From Blastococcus sp. VKM Ac-2987 (GTDB lineage: Bacteria > Actinomycetota > Actinomycetes > Mycobacteriales > Geodermatophilaceae): a DNA stretch of 64,000 nucleotides. The DNA lies in the NCBI RefSeq assembly GCF_026967805.1, contig NZ_JAPVBG010000002.1:1-64000 (forward strand). Reading direction: 5' to 3'. The position numbers and the translations under genes were made by a program. Shown piece by piece: positions 32,793 to 41,443 of the stretch. The notes under the pieces are model-generated. The model searched no databases. It had not been told where the DNA came from and saw only the letters and a program-made list of their open reading frames with translations. Numbering within the stretch: position 1 is the first letter of the stretch; every line of letters starts with the position of its first letter.

Positions 32793-33463
32793 GCGGACCG
32801 GGAAGCCGCATCCGCGTGCTGCTGGTCGACGACGAGGAGCTGGTGCGGTTCGGGCTGCGGACGGTGCTGGAGTCCGCCGGCGGGTTCGAGGTGGTGGGCG
32901 AGGCGGGCAACGGGGCCGACGGCGTCCGCGCCGCCCGCGAGCTGCGGCCGGACGTCGTCCTGATCGACATCCGCATGCCGGTGGTGGACGGCCTCACCGC
33001 AACCCGGCAGATCCTGGCGATGCCGCAGGCGCCGAGGGTCGCCGTCCTCACCACGTTCCACGTCGACGAGTACGTGCACGCGGCGCTGGCCGCGGGTGCC
33101 GGCGGCTTCCTGCTGAAGGACACCCCGCCCCGCGAGATCGCCGCCGCCGTGCGGGCGGTGGCCGACGGGACGGCGACCCTCTCCCCCGCCGTGACCGCCG
33201 CGATCATCGAGTCCTACGTCGACCGCAAGGCCGCGCCGCGGCGGGCGGAGGCGCTGCGCAAGGTCGCAGGCTTGTCCGACCGCGAGCGGGAGGTGCTCGC
33301 GCTGCTCGGCACCGGCGAGCCCAACGCCGAGCTGGCCCGGCGGCTGTTCGTCAGCGAGGCGACGGTGAAGACCTACGTCTCGCGGCTGCTCACCAAGCTC
33401 GACCTGGTCAACCGCACCCAGGCGGCGATCCTCGCCCACGAGGCCGGCTTGCTCGACGGCTGA
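32789..33463 (+). CDS. NarL/LuxR-family response regulator
   Basis: A 224-residue regulator. The receiver has the acidic pair VDDEE, the phosphoacceptor Asp60 in VVLIDIRMP, Thr in VLTTFH and Lys in LLKDTPP. The LuxR helix-turn-helix (LSDREREVLALLGTGEPNAE, then SEATVKTYVSRLLTKL) fills residues 155-215. Unlike the two orphan LuxR regulators at 40-42 kb it has every phosphorylation residue. It is cotranscribed with its kinase and probably controls the divergent ABC genes. Confidence 0.94.
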   Translation: MSGPGSRIRVLLVDDEELVRFGLRTVLESAGGFEVVGEAGNGADGVRAARELRPDVVLIDIRMPVVDGLTATRQILAMPQAPRVAVLTTFHVDEYVHAALAAGAGGFLLKDTPPREIAAAVRAVADGTATLSPAVTAAIIESYVDRKAAPRRAEALRKVAGLSDREREVLALLGTGEPNAELARRLFVSEATVKTYVSRLLTKLDLVNRTQAAILAHEAGLLDG

Positions 33464-33493
33464 CCGCCGGCCGAGCGCGACTGCGCGCGGACG

Positions 33494-33531
33494 GTGGTCC
33501 TGGGCGGCGGTCGACCAGGACCGGCGCGCAC
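33494..33531. terminator. Hairpin between regulator and thioesterase genes
   Basis: GGTCCTGG pairs with CCAGGACC (33524-33531) in an 8-bp stem, with GCGCGC outer sequences on both sides that can add pairs. It lies between converging stops at 33463 and 33537. Confidence 0.5.
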
Positions 33532-33536
33532 CCGGC

Positions 33537-34289
33537 TCACGCGCCCAGCAGCCGCCGGGTCTGGCGGCCGCGGGCCAGGAGCGACCCGTCCTCCGCCCGC
33601 AGCTCCACGTCGTCGATCGCGACGTCGGCGTCGCACCAGACCGTACGCTGGTCCACCCGCACCCAGGCGCCCGCCCCGGGCACCGGCCCGGCGAGATGGG
33701 CGGTCAGCTCGACGGTCGGCATCGCCGCCGGGACGGTGCGGACGGCGAACAGCGACGGCGGCAGCGCGTCCAGCAGCACCCCGAGCTGCACCAGCGGCTC
33801 GAGCTCCACGCCCCTGATCCGCACCCACGCGTGCAGCCGCGGCTCGGCGCCACCGGCCAGCGGGCGCGAGGTGCCCAGCGCCCGGATCTCGGTGTGCTCG
33901 GCGACCGGCACGTACGCGCGCGGCAGCTCGAACGGGACGCCGTCGGCGACCTGCGGCAGCTCCGCCGGCGCCCCGTGCTCGATCCCCGGCGACGCCGGGC
34001 CGGCCAGGGTGAGCGTCTGCGCCACCGCGCGCAGGACGCCGTCCTGGACCAGCTCGCTGCGCACGCTGCCGGTGCGTCCGCTGCGATCGGCCGTCGCCGT
34101 CACCACCGCGGCGACGCCGGGCGCGACGCCGCCCACCAGGTGCGCGGTCACCGCCCGCGGTGGCGCCCCGGCCAGCGACGCCGCGGCCGCCAGCAGGTGG
34201 CCGACGACCAGGCCGCCCTGCGTGCTGCTGAACGACCGCCAGCTCGGGTCGAAGGAGAGCTGACGTCCGGGGGCGGTGACGGCGGTCAT
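33537..34289 (-). CDS. TesB-like acyl-CoA thioesterase family protein
   Basis: A 250-residue double-hotdog protein of the actinobacterial thioesterase group (TesB/4HBT_3-like). It opens FDPSWRSFSSTQGGLVVGHL and has matching second-half strands (TVELTAHLAGPVPGAGAWVR, then VDVEL-like and LLARGRQTRRLL). Such proteins hydrolyse acyl-CoA or act on related acyl substrates. ATG 34289 lies 10 bp downstream of the MFS stop, so it forms an operon with the exporter under the divergent HxlR regulator. The exact substrate cannot be told. Confidence 0.72.
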   Translation of the reverse strand: MTAVTAPGRQLSFDPSWRSFSSTQGGLVVGHLLAAAASLAGAPPRAVTAHLVGGVAPGVAAVVTATADRSGRTGSVRSELVQDGVLRAVAQTLTLAGPASPGIEHGAPAELPQVADGVPFELPRAYVPVAEHTEIRALGTSRPLAGGAEPRLHAWVRIRGVELEPLVQLGVLLDALPPSLFAVRTVPAAMPTVELTAHLAGPVPGAGAWVRVDQRTVWCDADVAIDDVELRAEDGSLLARGRQTRRLLGA

Positions 34290-34299
34290 GGGGTTCCTC

Positions 34300-35709
34300 T
34301 CACGGGGCGGGACGGAGATCGGGGTGCTGGGCACGGCCGATGGCGAGCGCGAGGGCGCTGGCGCCCAGCGCCAGGACGGCGACGAGCAGCCAGCCGCGGT
34401 CCGCGCCGGGCAGGTCCCCACCGCTGCGGGCCACGGCGGCCAGCAGCAGGGCGACGCCCAGGGTGGCGCCGAGCTGGCGGGCGGCACCGAAGGTCGCCGT
34501 GCCGGTGGCGAGCGCACCGGGGGGCAGCGCGGACGACGCCGCCGCCGAGAGGTTGGTGAGCGTCAGCCCGACGCCGAGGCCGGTGAGCAGCTGCCCGGGC
34601 AGGAAGCCGGTGAGGTACGCCGGATCGGCGCCGACCTGCGTGAGCCACCAGAGCCCGCCGAGGGCGAACAGCGCCGTCCCGGCCGCGGCGACCACCCCGC
34701 AGCCCACCCGGGCGCCGAGCCGGCCCGCCGGCACCGCCGTCAGCGCGGCCAGCAGCGGCCCGGGCACGAGCGCGACGCCGGCCTCGATCGCCGAGTAGCC
34801 CCAGCCGCCGGTCAGCCACAGCACGTTGCCCAGCAGCATCGCGGCGAAGGCCGCCATGAAGGCGGCGATGGACAGGCAGGCCAGCGAGAACGCGCGGGCG
34901 CGGAAGAGCGGCAGCGGCAGCACCGGCACCAGGCCCGCCGGAGCGCGGGCGGCCCGGACCACGACGAGCACGCCGGCGACGACGGCCCCGGTCAGCGCGC
35001 CGAGGACGACGCCGTCGGTCCAGCCCCGCTCGGGGGCGTCGACCAGGGCGTACGCCGGCAGGCCCACGGCGAGCACCAGCAGGATGGTGCCCACGAGGTC
35101 GGGACGGCGCGTCTCGGCGTCGTCCCGCGACTCCGGGAGGACCCGCAGGCCGACCACCAGCGCGACCACGACGACCGGCAGGTTGACGAGGAACACCCAC
35201 CGCCAGGACGCCTCGACCAGCAGCCCGCCGATCGGCGGCCCGAGCGCGGCGGCCACCCCCCCGACGGCGGACCAGATCGCGATGGCCCGCGCCCGGCGGG
35301 CCGGCGGGAAGGTGTGCAGCAGCAGGGCCAGCGACGTCGCCGTCACCATCGCGGCGCCGACGGACTGCACGACCCGGAAGGCGACCAGGCTGCCGACACC
35401 CCAGGCGAGCGCGCACCCGAGCGACCCGGCGCCGAAGGTGGCGAGGCCGGTGAGGAAGACCCGCCGCCGGCCGATGCGGTCGGCGACCCGGCCGGCCGGG
35501 GCGAGCAGTGCCGCGAAGCCGATCGTGTAGCCGTTGAGCACCCAGGACAGCGCCGTGGTGGAGGCGTCGAGCGAGCGGCTCAGCGCCGGGAAGGCGACGT
35601 TGACGATGAACAGGTCGAGGGCGGCCAGGAAGACCGCCGCCGAGACCACCAGCAGCACCAGACCCGGTCGGGTGGGCGCCGGGGTCCGCGGTTCCGCCGT
35701 CGTCCGCAT
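34300..35709 (-). CDS. DHA2-family MFS drug exporter (EmrB/QacA type)
   Basis: A 469-residue transporter with 14 predicted membrane segments. The motif A version GRVADRIGRRRVFL follows helix 2, DLFIVNVAFPAL (motif D1) is in helix 1, and GPPIGGLLVE (motif C, antiporter) is in helix 5. The DHA2 family exports drugs and dyes using protons. The gene is divergent from an HxlR repressor gene; two GGTTCG-N5-CGAACC palindromes lie in the 85-bp gap. Start ATG 35709; a GTG six bases upstream is possible. Confidence 0.92.
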   Translation of the reverse strand: MRTTAEPRTPAPTRPGLVLLVVSAAVFLAALDLFIVNVAFPALSRSLDASTTALSWVLNGYTIGFAALLAPAGRVADRIGRRRVFLTGLATFGAGSLGCALAWGVGSLVAFRVVQSVGAAMVTATSLALLLHTFPPARRARAIAIWSAVGGVAAALGPPIGGLLVEASWRWVFLVNLPVVVVALVVGLRVLPESRDDAETRRPDLVGTILLVLAVGLPAYALVDAPERGWTDGVVLGALTGAVVAGVLVVVRAARAPAGLVPVLPLPLFRARAFSLACLSIAAFMAAFAAMLLGNVLWLTGGWGYSAIEAGVALVPGPLLAALTAVPAGRLGARVGCGVVAAAGTALFALGGLWWLTQVGADPAYLTGFLPGQLLTGLGVGLTLTNLSAAASSALPPGALATGTATFGAARQLGATLGVALLLAAVARSGGDLPGADRGWLLVAVLALGASALALAIGRAQHPDLRPAP

Positions 35710-35728
35710 GCGCACCCCTGCCACCGGT

Positions 35729-35745
35729 GGTTCGACAACCGAACC
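35729..35745. promoter_or_regulatory. HxlR operator 1 (MFS-proximal)
   Basis: GGTTCG-ACAAC-CGAACC is a perfect six-base dyad with a five-base spacer, 20 bp from the MFS start. Its twin is centred 42 bp away, four helical turns. Confidence 0.65.
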
Positions 35746-35770
35746 GACTGGCCGGGACGCTACACGACTC

Positions 35771-35787
35771 GGTTCGATATGCGAACC
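35771..35787. promoter_or_regulatory. HxlR operator 2 (regulator-proximal)
   Basis: GGTTCG-ATATG-CGAACC repeats operator 1 exactly in both arms. It ends seven bases before the HxlR start at 35795, well placed for autorepression. Confidence 0.65.
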
Positions 35788-35794
35788 TGGTGGC

Positions 35795-36262
35795 ATGACG
35801 ACGCGACTGGACGAGCTCCCGGGCCGGCGCTGCTCCATCGCGGGCGCGCTCGACGTCGTCGGTGACCGGTGGGCGCTGCTGATCGTCCGCGAGGTGTCGC
35901 TGGGGGCGCACCGGTTCAGCGAGATCCTGCGCGGCACCGGCGCCCCGCGGGAGCGGCTGACCGCCCGGCTGAACGCCCTGGTCGACGCCGGCGTGCTGGA
36001 GCGGCGCGGGTACAGCTCGAACCCGCCGCGCGCCGACTACCACCTGACGAAGGCCGGCCGCGACCTGCTGCCGGTCCTCCAGGCGCTCATGCAGTGGGGC
36101 GACCGCCACGTCGCCGACACCCCGCCGGTCGAGCTGCACCACCACGGGCACCGCATCGCCGCCTCCTGGGTGTGCGACGTCTGCGGCGAGCCGGTGGGGC
36201 GCGGCACCGAGCGCCGGGTGCCCGACGGCAGCGAGCCGGGGCACGGTCCGGTCCCCCGCTGA
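35795..36262 (+). CDS. HxlR-family transcriptional regulator
   Basis: A 155-residue winged-helix regulator. It carries the HxlR hallmarks CSIAGALDVVGDRWALLIVR, RFSEILRGTGAPRERLTARL and the wing YHLTKAGRDLLPVL, with the conserved N-terminal Cys14 used by redox-sensing members. A short zinc-ribbon-like C-terminus (VCDVCGEPVG) is present. It probably represses itself and the divergent MFS-thioesterase operon through the two palindromes. The ligand is unknown but should be a substrate of the exporter. Confidence 0.92.
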   Translation: MTTRLDELPGRRCSIAGALDVVGDRWALLIVREVSLGAHRFSEILRGTGAPRERLTARLNALVDAGVLERRGYSSNPPRADYHLTKAGRDLLPVLQALMQWGDRHVADTPPVELHHHGHRIAASWVCDVCGEPVGRGTERRVPDGSEPGHGPVPR

Positions 36263-36349
36263 CCCGGGGACGCGGACTCCGGGGAGGTGGGCCCCGGCGG
36301 CGCCGTGGGACCCCGGTTCCCCCGGAGCATGGCCCGGGGGCTGCGGCGG

Positions 36350-37279
36350 TCAGGCCGCCGGCACCCTCAGCGGGATGCCGGTCTCCCGCTCGGAGACCTC
36401 CCACAGGACGTCGATCTGCTCCTGCAGGCCCACCCGGCGCAGGACCGGCCGGCGCACCGCCGGACCGTGCGAGCCGAACCGCGGCGCGTAGAGCTCACCG
36501 CCATGGGCGCGCGGATCGGCGGCGGCGCGCAGCTGCGGCCGCGCCCCCTCGAACGGCGTCATCCCCGACCGCGCCGTCAGCGCCTCGAAGAAGGCACCCA
36601 CCCAGCCGGCGCCGCCCTCCCGCACCGACCGCGCCTGCAGGTCGGTGTTCGACAGCCCGGGGTGGGCGACGAGCGAGGACGCCGCCACCCCGGCCCGCGC
36701 GAACCGCTGCTGGAGCCCCAGCCCGAAGTGCAGGTTGGCCATCTTGGCCCGCGCGTACGAGGCCCACGCCCCGTAGCCCGCCGCCATGTGCGGGTCGTCC
36801 GGGTCCAGCCGCCGGGCGCGGTGCCGCGCCGTGCTCGTCACCGTCACCACCCGCGCGGCCGGGGCCGCCAGCAGCGCCGGCAGCAGGTGCGCGGTGAGCG
36901 CCCAGTGCCCCAGGTGGTTCACGCCGAACTGCATCTCGAACCCGTCGGCGGTGGCCCGCTGCGGCATCGCCATCACCCCCGCGTTGCTCACCAGGAGATC
37001 GACGCGCTCGTGCCGGGCCAGCACCGCGCCGGCCGCCGCCGACACCCCCGAGAGGTCGCCGAGGTCCAGCGGCACGATCTCCAGCGACGCGGCCGGGTAC
37101 CGCTGCGCGATCCGCGCCACCGCGGCCGTGGTCTTGGCGCCGTCCCGGGCGGCCACCACCACGTGCGCACCCGCCCCGGCCAGCGCCAGCGCCGTCTGGA
37201 AGCCGAGGCCGCCGTTGGCACCGGTCACCACCGCGGTGCGCCCGCTCAGGTCGGGGATGTCCTTCTCCGTCCAGGCCAT
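36350..37279 (-). CDS. SDR-family oxidoreductase (retinol dehydrogenase-like)
   Basis: A 309-residue SDR of the long RDH/WWOX-like group. NAD(P) loop TGANGGLG, NNAG-equivalent SNAGVM, and YARAKMAN as the YxxxK motif are all present, with Ser in TSTARHRA. It acts on lipophilic alcohols or ketones in most relatives. ATG 37279. It is divergent from the mycothiol-dependent-type gene at 37394 and converges with hxlR. Confidence 0.86.
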   Translation of the reverse strand: MAWTEKDIPDLSGRTAVVTGANGGLGFQTALALAGAGAHVVVAARDGAKTTAAVARIAQRYPAASLEIVPLDLGDLSGVSAAAGAVLARHERVDLLVSNAGVMAMPQRATADGFEMQFGVNHLGHWALTAHLLPALLAAPAARVVTVTSTARHRARRLDPDDPHMAAGYGAWASYARAKMANLHFGLGLQQRFARAGVAASSLVAHPGLSNTDLQARSVREGGAGWVGAFFEALTARSGMTPFEGARPQLRAAADPRAHGGELYAPRFGSHGPAVRRPVLRRVGLQEQIDVLWEVSERETGIPLRVPAA

Positions 37280-37393
37280 GGCGCCGATCCTCCCCGACCG
37301 GCCGGGCCGGGCCGCGGGACCCGGCGATGAGTTCGGGCCCGGGTTCCGGTCTCCCCTCGCGTCCGCACCCGTGACCGGCGAGGAGCCCGAACC

Positions 37394-38059
37394 GTGCCTG
37401 CGTCCCGGAGACCCCGTGTCGCCCTGCTCGCCCACGTCGCGGCCGAGCGCCACGACCTCTGCGACTACCTCGAGACGCTCGACGACCGGGACTGGCAGGT
37501 GCGCTCCCTCTGCCCGGCGTGGACCGTGCACGACCTCCTCGCCCACCTCACGCTGTCGCACCGGCAGACCCTGCGGGCGACGCTGGCCCACGTCGTCCTG
37601 GCCCGCGGGGACCTCGACCGGGCCGAGGCGGAGTGGGCGCACGAGCTGTCGGCGGAGCACTCCCCCGCCGAGCTGATCGCCCTGCTGCGCGAGACGGCCG
37701 CCGTGGACCACCGGGTCCCGCTGAGCGGACCGCTCGACCCGCTGACCGACGTCCTCGTGCACGGCCAGGACATCGCCCGCCCGCTCGGGCACCGCCGGGA
37801 GATGCGCCCCGACCGGGCACTGCCGGCGCTCCGGCACGTCTGGTCCAACGGCTTCTACGGCCGGCCGGGCAAGCGCTTCGCCGGGCTCCGGATGGTCGCC
37901 ACCGACGCCGACTGGTCCGCCGGCACGGACGGCCCGGAGGTCCGGGGCGCGGTCGGCGACCTGCTGCTGCTCGCCACGGGCCGGGCGGCCGGCCTGGACG
38001 GGCTCAGCGGCCCCGGGGTGGGAGCGGCCGCCGGGGTCCTCCAGCTCACCGACGCGTGA
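37394..38059 (+). CDS. Maleylpyruvate isomerase-family (DinB-like) protein
   Basis: A 221-residue protein of the TIGR03083/MDMPI_N group. The four-helix DinB-like part has LAHVAAERHDLCDYLETLDD, CPAWTVHDLLAHLT and the metal ligand region VHGQDIARPLGHR. These actinobacterial proteins are related to mycothiol-dependent maleylpyruvate isomerase; most have no known substrate. The three expected metal-binding His positions seem present (around residues 51, 124 and 133). GTG 37394 is the start. It is followed by a strong hairpin. Confidence 0.8.
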   Translation: MPASRRPRVALLAHVAAERHDLCDYLETLDDRDWQVRSLCPAWTVHDLLAHLTLSHRQTLRATLAHVVLARGDLDRAEAEWAHELSAEHSPAELIALLRETAAVDHRVPLSGPLDPLTDVLVHGQDIARPLGHRREMRPDRALPALRHVWSNGFYGRPGKRFAGLRMVATDADWSAGTDGPEVRGAVGDLLLLATGRAAGLDGLSGPGVGAAAGVLQLTDA

Positions 38060-38097
38060 CCCCCGGCCCGGGGGCCGGTACCAGCGGACGCGCCGAA

Positions 38098-38125
38098 GGG
38101 CCCCCACCCTGACGGGAGGGGGCCC
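38098..38125. terminator. Bidirectional GC hairpin
   Basis: GGGCCCCC (38098-38105) pairs with GGGGGCCC (38118-38125), with extra CCC/GGG pairing inside the 12-base loop. It lies between converging stops at 38059 and 38149. Confidence 0.65.
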
Positions 38126-38148
38126 CTCGGGGTCGGCTGCTCAGCCGG

Positions 38149-39483
38149 TCACGGCGTGACCGGGTAGGGCTCGCCGCAGATGGTCGGCGGGATGCTGGCG
38201 TCACAGCGGTTGCCCCGGAACTCCAGGCCGTCTCCGGCCGGGAGGAACGGCACGTTCTCCCCCGGCGCGCCGACGAAGATGTCCATCTGCACCGGTCCGC
38301 CGGGGCCGAGGATGCCCCAGTTGTCCCCGAAGCGGTTGCCGCTAGCCCGGACGTCCTCCACCGGGCCCGCCGGCACCTGGCCGGGCTGGATGCCGAACGG
38401 CGGGAGGGTGAACAGCGTGAGGCCACCGGCCGGGTTGGTCAGCCGCTGCACGCCCGCCGGCAGCACGGGCCGGTTGTCCTCGATCCTGTTGCCGTGGAAG
38501 GACAACCCGTCGGCGTTGACCACCTGCATCCCCACGCCGGAGACGTGCTGGTCGCCCTCCCGGCCCTGCAGGCAGTACCGGTTGTTGGCCGTCGAGGAGT
38601 TGCCGGTGACCCGGAAGTCGCCGGTCTGCACGTCGCCGCTGGTGTCGGCGACCTCGGTGCCGACGTCGTCGAACACGAGCAGTCCGATGCAGTTGCCGGT
38701 GAAGGAGTTGCCGGCGACCCGGCCGCCCCGGGCCTCGCGGAGGAAGAGCCCGAGGTTGTAGCCCTCGAGGTGGTTGCCCGAGATGCGCGCACGGGCGTCC
38801 GGGCTGTCACCGACACCGATGCCGGCGGTCCCCGAGTCGGGCACGAGGGGGTCGCTGCTGCGGTCGAGGCCGATCTCGACGTTGCCACCCAGCTCGATGT
38901 CGGTCGAGTCCAGGGCGAGGATGCCGTACCGGTCGTGCGCGTGCCCCTCGTGCCCGTGCACGGTGAACCCGTCGGCGCCCCAGGCGAGGATCCCGCTGGC
39001 CGGGTGGTTGCGCGTCGTCAACCCGGTCACCTTCACCGGCTGGTCCGGCCTCAGGAAGAAGAGGCCGGAGACGTTGTCGGCCAGGGTGGGCTCGACGTCC
39101 TCGCCGTCCACCTCCTGCTGCGCCGTCCAGCACGCGGTCGCCTCGACGTCCGGCAGGTCGCCGACGGTCGCCCACTCGGGCCAGGAGATGACCGTCCGGT
39201 CCGCACCCGCGCCCCGGATGGTCAGGCCTTTGCCCTCGATGCAGACCGCTTCCTCGTACTCGCCCGGCGCGATGGTGATCGTGTCGCCGGACGCGGCCCG
39301 GTCCACGGCCTCCTGGATCGACTGACCCGGGTGCACGTCCCAGGTTCTCGCGCCTGCGCGATCCCCGTGGGCCGTCGCCGTCGCCGGGAAGGCGGCGAGC
39401 AGGAGACCGGTCGCCGCGACGACCGCTCCGCCCCTGACCGCCGTCGACCGGTAGGTGGCTGTCGTTGTCCCGGTACCGCGCAT
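38149..39483 (-). CDS. Secreted right-handed beta-helix protein
   Basis: A 444-residue exported protein. A signal peptide (GGAVVAATGLLLAAFPATAT-AHG) is followed by the pectin-lyase-fold opening PGQSIQEAVDRAASGDTITI and then repeated coils of the form I-xGN-x(n)-G-x-N (ISGNHLEGYNLG, VAGNSFTGNCIG, FHGNRIEDN, ASGNRFGDNWG), as in NosD/PbH1 proteins. Cys pairs late in the chain may form a disulphide. Such proteins bind or modify surface polysaccharides, but no catalytic residues can be assigned. No N2O reductase genes adjoin it, so a NosD role is unlikely. Confidence 0.82.
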   Translation of the reverse strand: MRGTGTTTATYRSTAVRGGAVVAATGLLLAAFPATATAHGDRAGARTWDVHPGQSIQEAVDRAASGDTITIAPGEYEEAVCIEGKGLTIRGAGADRTVISWPEWATVGDLPDVEATACWTAQQEVDGEDVEPTLADNVSGLFFLRPDQPVKVTGLTTRNHPASGILAWGADGFTVHGHEGHAHDRYGILALDSTDIELGGNVEIGLDRSSDPLVPDSGTAGIGVGDSPDARARISGNHLEGYNLGLFLREARGGRVAGNSFTGNCIGLLVFDDVGTEVADTSGDVQTGDFRVTGNSSTANNRYCLQGREGDQHVSGVGMQVVNADGLSFHGNRIEDNRPVLPAGVQRLTNPAGGLTLFTLPPFGIQPGQVPAGPVEDVRASGNRFGDNWGILGPGGPVQMDIFVGAPGENVPFLPAGDGLEFRGNRCDASIPPTICGEPYPVTP

Positions 39484-39820
39484 GGAACGCCCTCCCGAAT
39501 CCCGGCCGCGCCGATGTGCTGCCGATGAGGTGCCGGCGGGAGACGGCGGAGCACGTCGGCTCCCGGCCCGGCCTGGTGCGCCGACAACCTTCCGGGACGG
39601 GACGGGCGGCATCCAGCCGACCGAGGTCGGTTGTTGACCGGTCCCCGGGTCGGAGACCGCGCCCCGGGGTGGAGGGTGGCCACGCCGCAGGTCGGAGGCC
39701 GACCCCCACCCAGGTCGCGGTCGTCGGCCGGCGGAGCGACCGGAAGGTCCAGTCCCCCGGGTAGGACCCGCGGCAGAGCCGCGTACGCCGTCGACACAGC
39801 GGACGACCGGGGAGCACAGT
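39484..39820. other. Upstream region, no gene seen
   Basis: This 337-bp stretch upstream of the beta-helix gene has no convincing gene, RNA or repeat. The missing N-terminus of the ABC permease remnant would be expected in its right part but is not found. Confidence 0.4.
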
Positions 39821-40431
39821 CTCGAAGCCCTGCTCGCCGGCACCCTGCCCGACCGGCTGGTCCAGAACGCGCTGTCGGGGCTGCCGCTCTTCGGCGGCGC
39901 GCTCCTGCTGGCGCTGGGCGCGCTGCTGGCCGCCGGGGAGTACGGCTGGGGCACGCTCACGACCTTGCTCGGCCAGGGTCCCCGGCGGCTCACCGTCCTC
40001 GCCGGCCAGCTCCTGGCCCTGCTGGCCGCGCTGGCCGCCGCCGTGGTGGTCAGCTTCCTGCTCACCGCGGCCGTGAGCTGGGGGATCGCCGCCGCCGAGG
40101 CCGCGCCGATCGCCTGGCCCGGGGTGGGGAGCTCGCCCGGGGCCTGGGCAGCGGGCTGCTCATCGCGACCACCTGGGGCCTGCTGGGCATGCTGCTGGGC
40201 ACCGCGCTGCGCAGCCCCGCCCTGCCGGTCGCGCTCGGGCTGGTGTGGATCCTCGCCGTCGAGAGCCTCGTCGTGAACGTCGCGGCGCTGGCCGGGCCCG
40301 ACGCCACCGTGCGCACCCCCGGGTTCGCCGCCATCGTCGACGGCGGCCAGGCCGCCTGGGTGCTGGCCGGTTCGGTCGTCCTGTTCACGGCGCTCACGGC
40401 GCTGCTGCTCGCCCGGCGCGACATCACCTGA
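39821..40431 (+). pseudogene. 5'-truncated, frameshifted ABC-2 permease
   Basis: Two frames together give one permease. Frame one encodes LEALLAGTLPDRLVQNALSG, then LTTLLGQGPRRLTVLAGQ and two membrane segments up to about 40130. The second frame continues with LARGLGSGLLIATTWGLL to LLLARRDIT and a stop. Restoring one G in the GGGG run of GGGGTGGGGAGCTC (about 40121-40134) would join them. The N-terminal cytoplasmic helix and first membrane segment are absent, and there is no start or ribosome-binding site. It is doubly broken. No partner ATPase is adjacent. Confidence 0.75.
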
Positions 40432-40451
40432 CCGCGCCCGGACGTCGGATC

Positions 40452-41255
40452 TCAGGCGGCCGGGAAGGCGTCCCGGTTGACGAGGATGGCCAGCTGGGTA
40501 CGCGTCCGGACGCCGAGACGTCGCATGGACGCCGTCAGGTGGCTCTTGACGGTCGCCAGGCTCAGGAACAGCTCACGGGCGATCTCGTCGTTGCTCAGGC
40601 CCTCCGCCACCAGCTCGGCCACCTCCCGCTGCCGCTCGGTGAGCCGGTCGAGCGGGCGGCTCGCCGGTGGAGTGCCCGCCGGGGAGTCGATCAGGTACCG
40701 CACGAGCTGCGTCGTCGCACTGGAGTCGAGCGCCGCTTCGTGCCGGGCCAGCGCGCGGACGGCGTCGACGAGCCGCTGGCCGGCGGAGCACCGGGGCAGG
40801 TAGCCCCGGACGCCGCTCTTGAGGACCGCGACCAGCGCCGACTCGGCCTCCTCCCCCGGCTCGGCCAGCACCAGGACCGCGGTGCCGCGGCAGGAGAGGT
40901 CGTGCAGCAGCGGCAGGGTGGGACCCCCGACGAGTCCTTGCCGGACGACCACGACCTGCGCCTCCACCCCACCGGCCGCAGCGACCGCGCCCGAGAGGTG
41001 GGGTGTCTCGGCGACCACCGCCATGTCCGGCTGCGCCTCGAGCACCACGCGCATCCCGAGGCGGAAGACCTCGTGGTCCTCGCACAGCAGTACCCGGACC
41101 AGGCTGACCGGTGGCCTGGCCGCCTGAGGATGCAGCGGGGTCACCGGCCGGGACGTCCCGGGCCGTCTGCCGGCGCCGCCCGGAGGGGAGCTACCTGCCG
41201 GACGGCGCAGCGCGAGGCTGCCGGGTGGCGACCCGGTGCTCAGGTCATCGCTCAT
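40452..41255 (-). CDS. LuxR-type regulator with degenerate receiver (1)
   Basis: A 267-residue regulator. A 50-residue Pro/Gly-rich extension precedes a receiver-like domain (VRVLLCEDHEVFRLGMRVVL). At the phosphoacceptor position the chain reads AQVVVVRQGL, with Arg105 where Asp should be, so ordinary phosphorylation is unlikely. The LuxR DNA-binding domain is intact (LTERQREVAELVAEGLSNDE, then SLATVKSHLTASMRRLGVRT). ATG 41255 has AGGGGGAA upstream. With its paralogue at 41444 it lies beside the polyketide operon and is a candidate pathway-specific regulator like those controlling other type II PKS clusters. Confidence 0.85.
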   Translation of the reverse strand: MSDDLSTGSPPGSLALRRPAGSSPPGGAGRRPGTSRPVTPLHPQAARPPVSLVRVLLCEDHEVFRLGMRVVLEAQPDMAVVAETPHLSGAVAAAGGVEAQVVVVRQGLVGGPTLPLLHDLSCRGTAVLVLAEPGEEAESALVAVLKSGVRGYLPRCSAGQRLVDAVRALARHEAALDSSATTQLVRYLIDSPAGTPPASRPLDRLTERQREVAELVAEGLSNDEIARELFLSLATVKSHLTASMRRLGVRTRTQLAILVNRDAFPAA

Positions 41256-41443
41256 GCTTCCCCCTGCCCGCACTGACGACGGGGCGGGAAGAGGATTGGC
41301 AACGACAGGGTTCCGACTCCCGCCCGTCCCACCGGGCACACAGACGGTAACGCACAACCGACGGTCTTTGACAGCGAACTCTCACGTGAATCACAGCCCC
41401 CACCCAGGATCTCGGGACCGGAACGGCTGGGCCGGCGAGGAGG

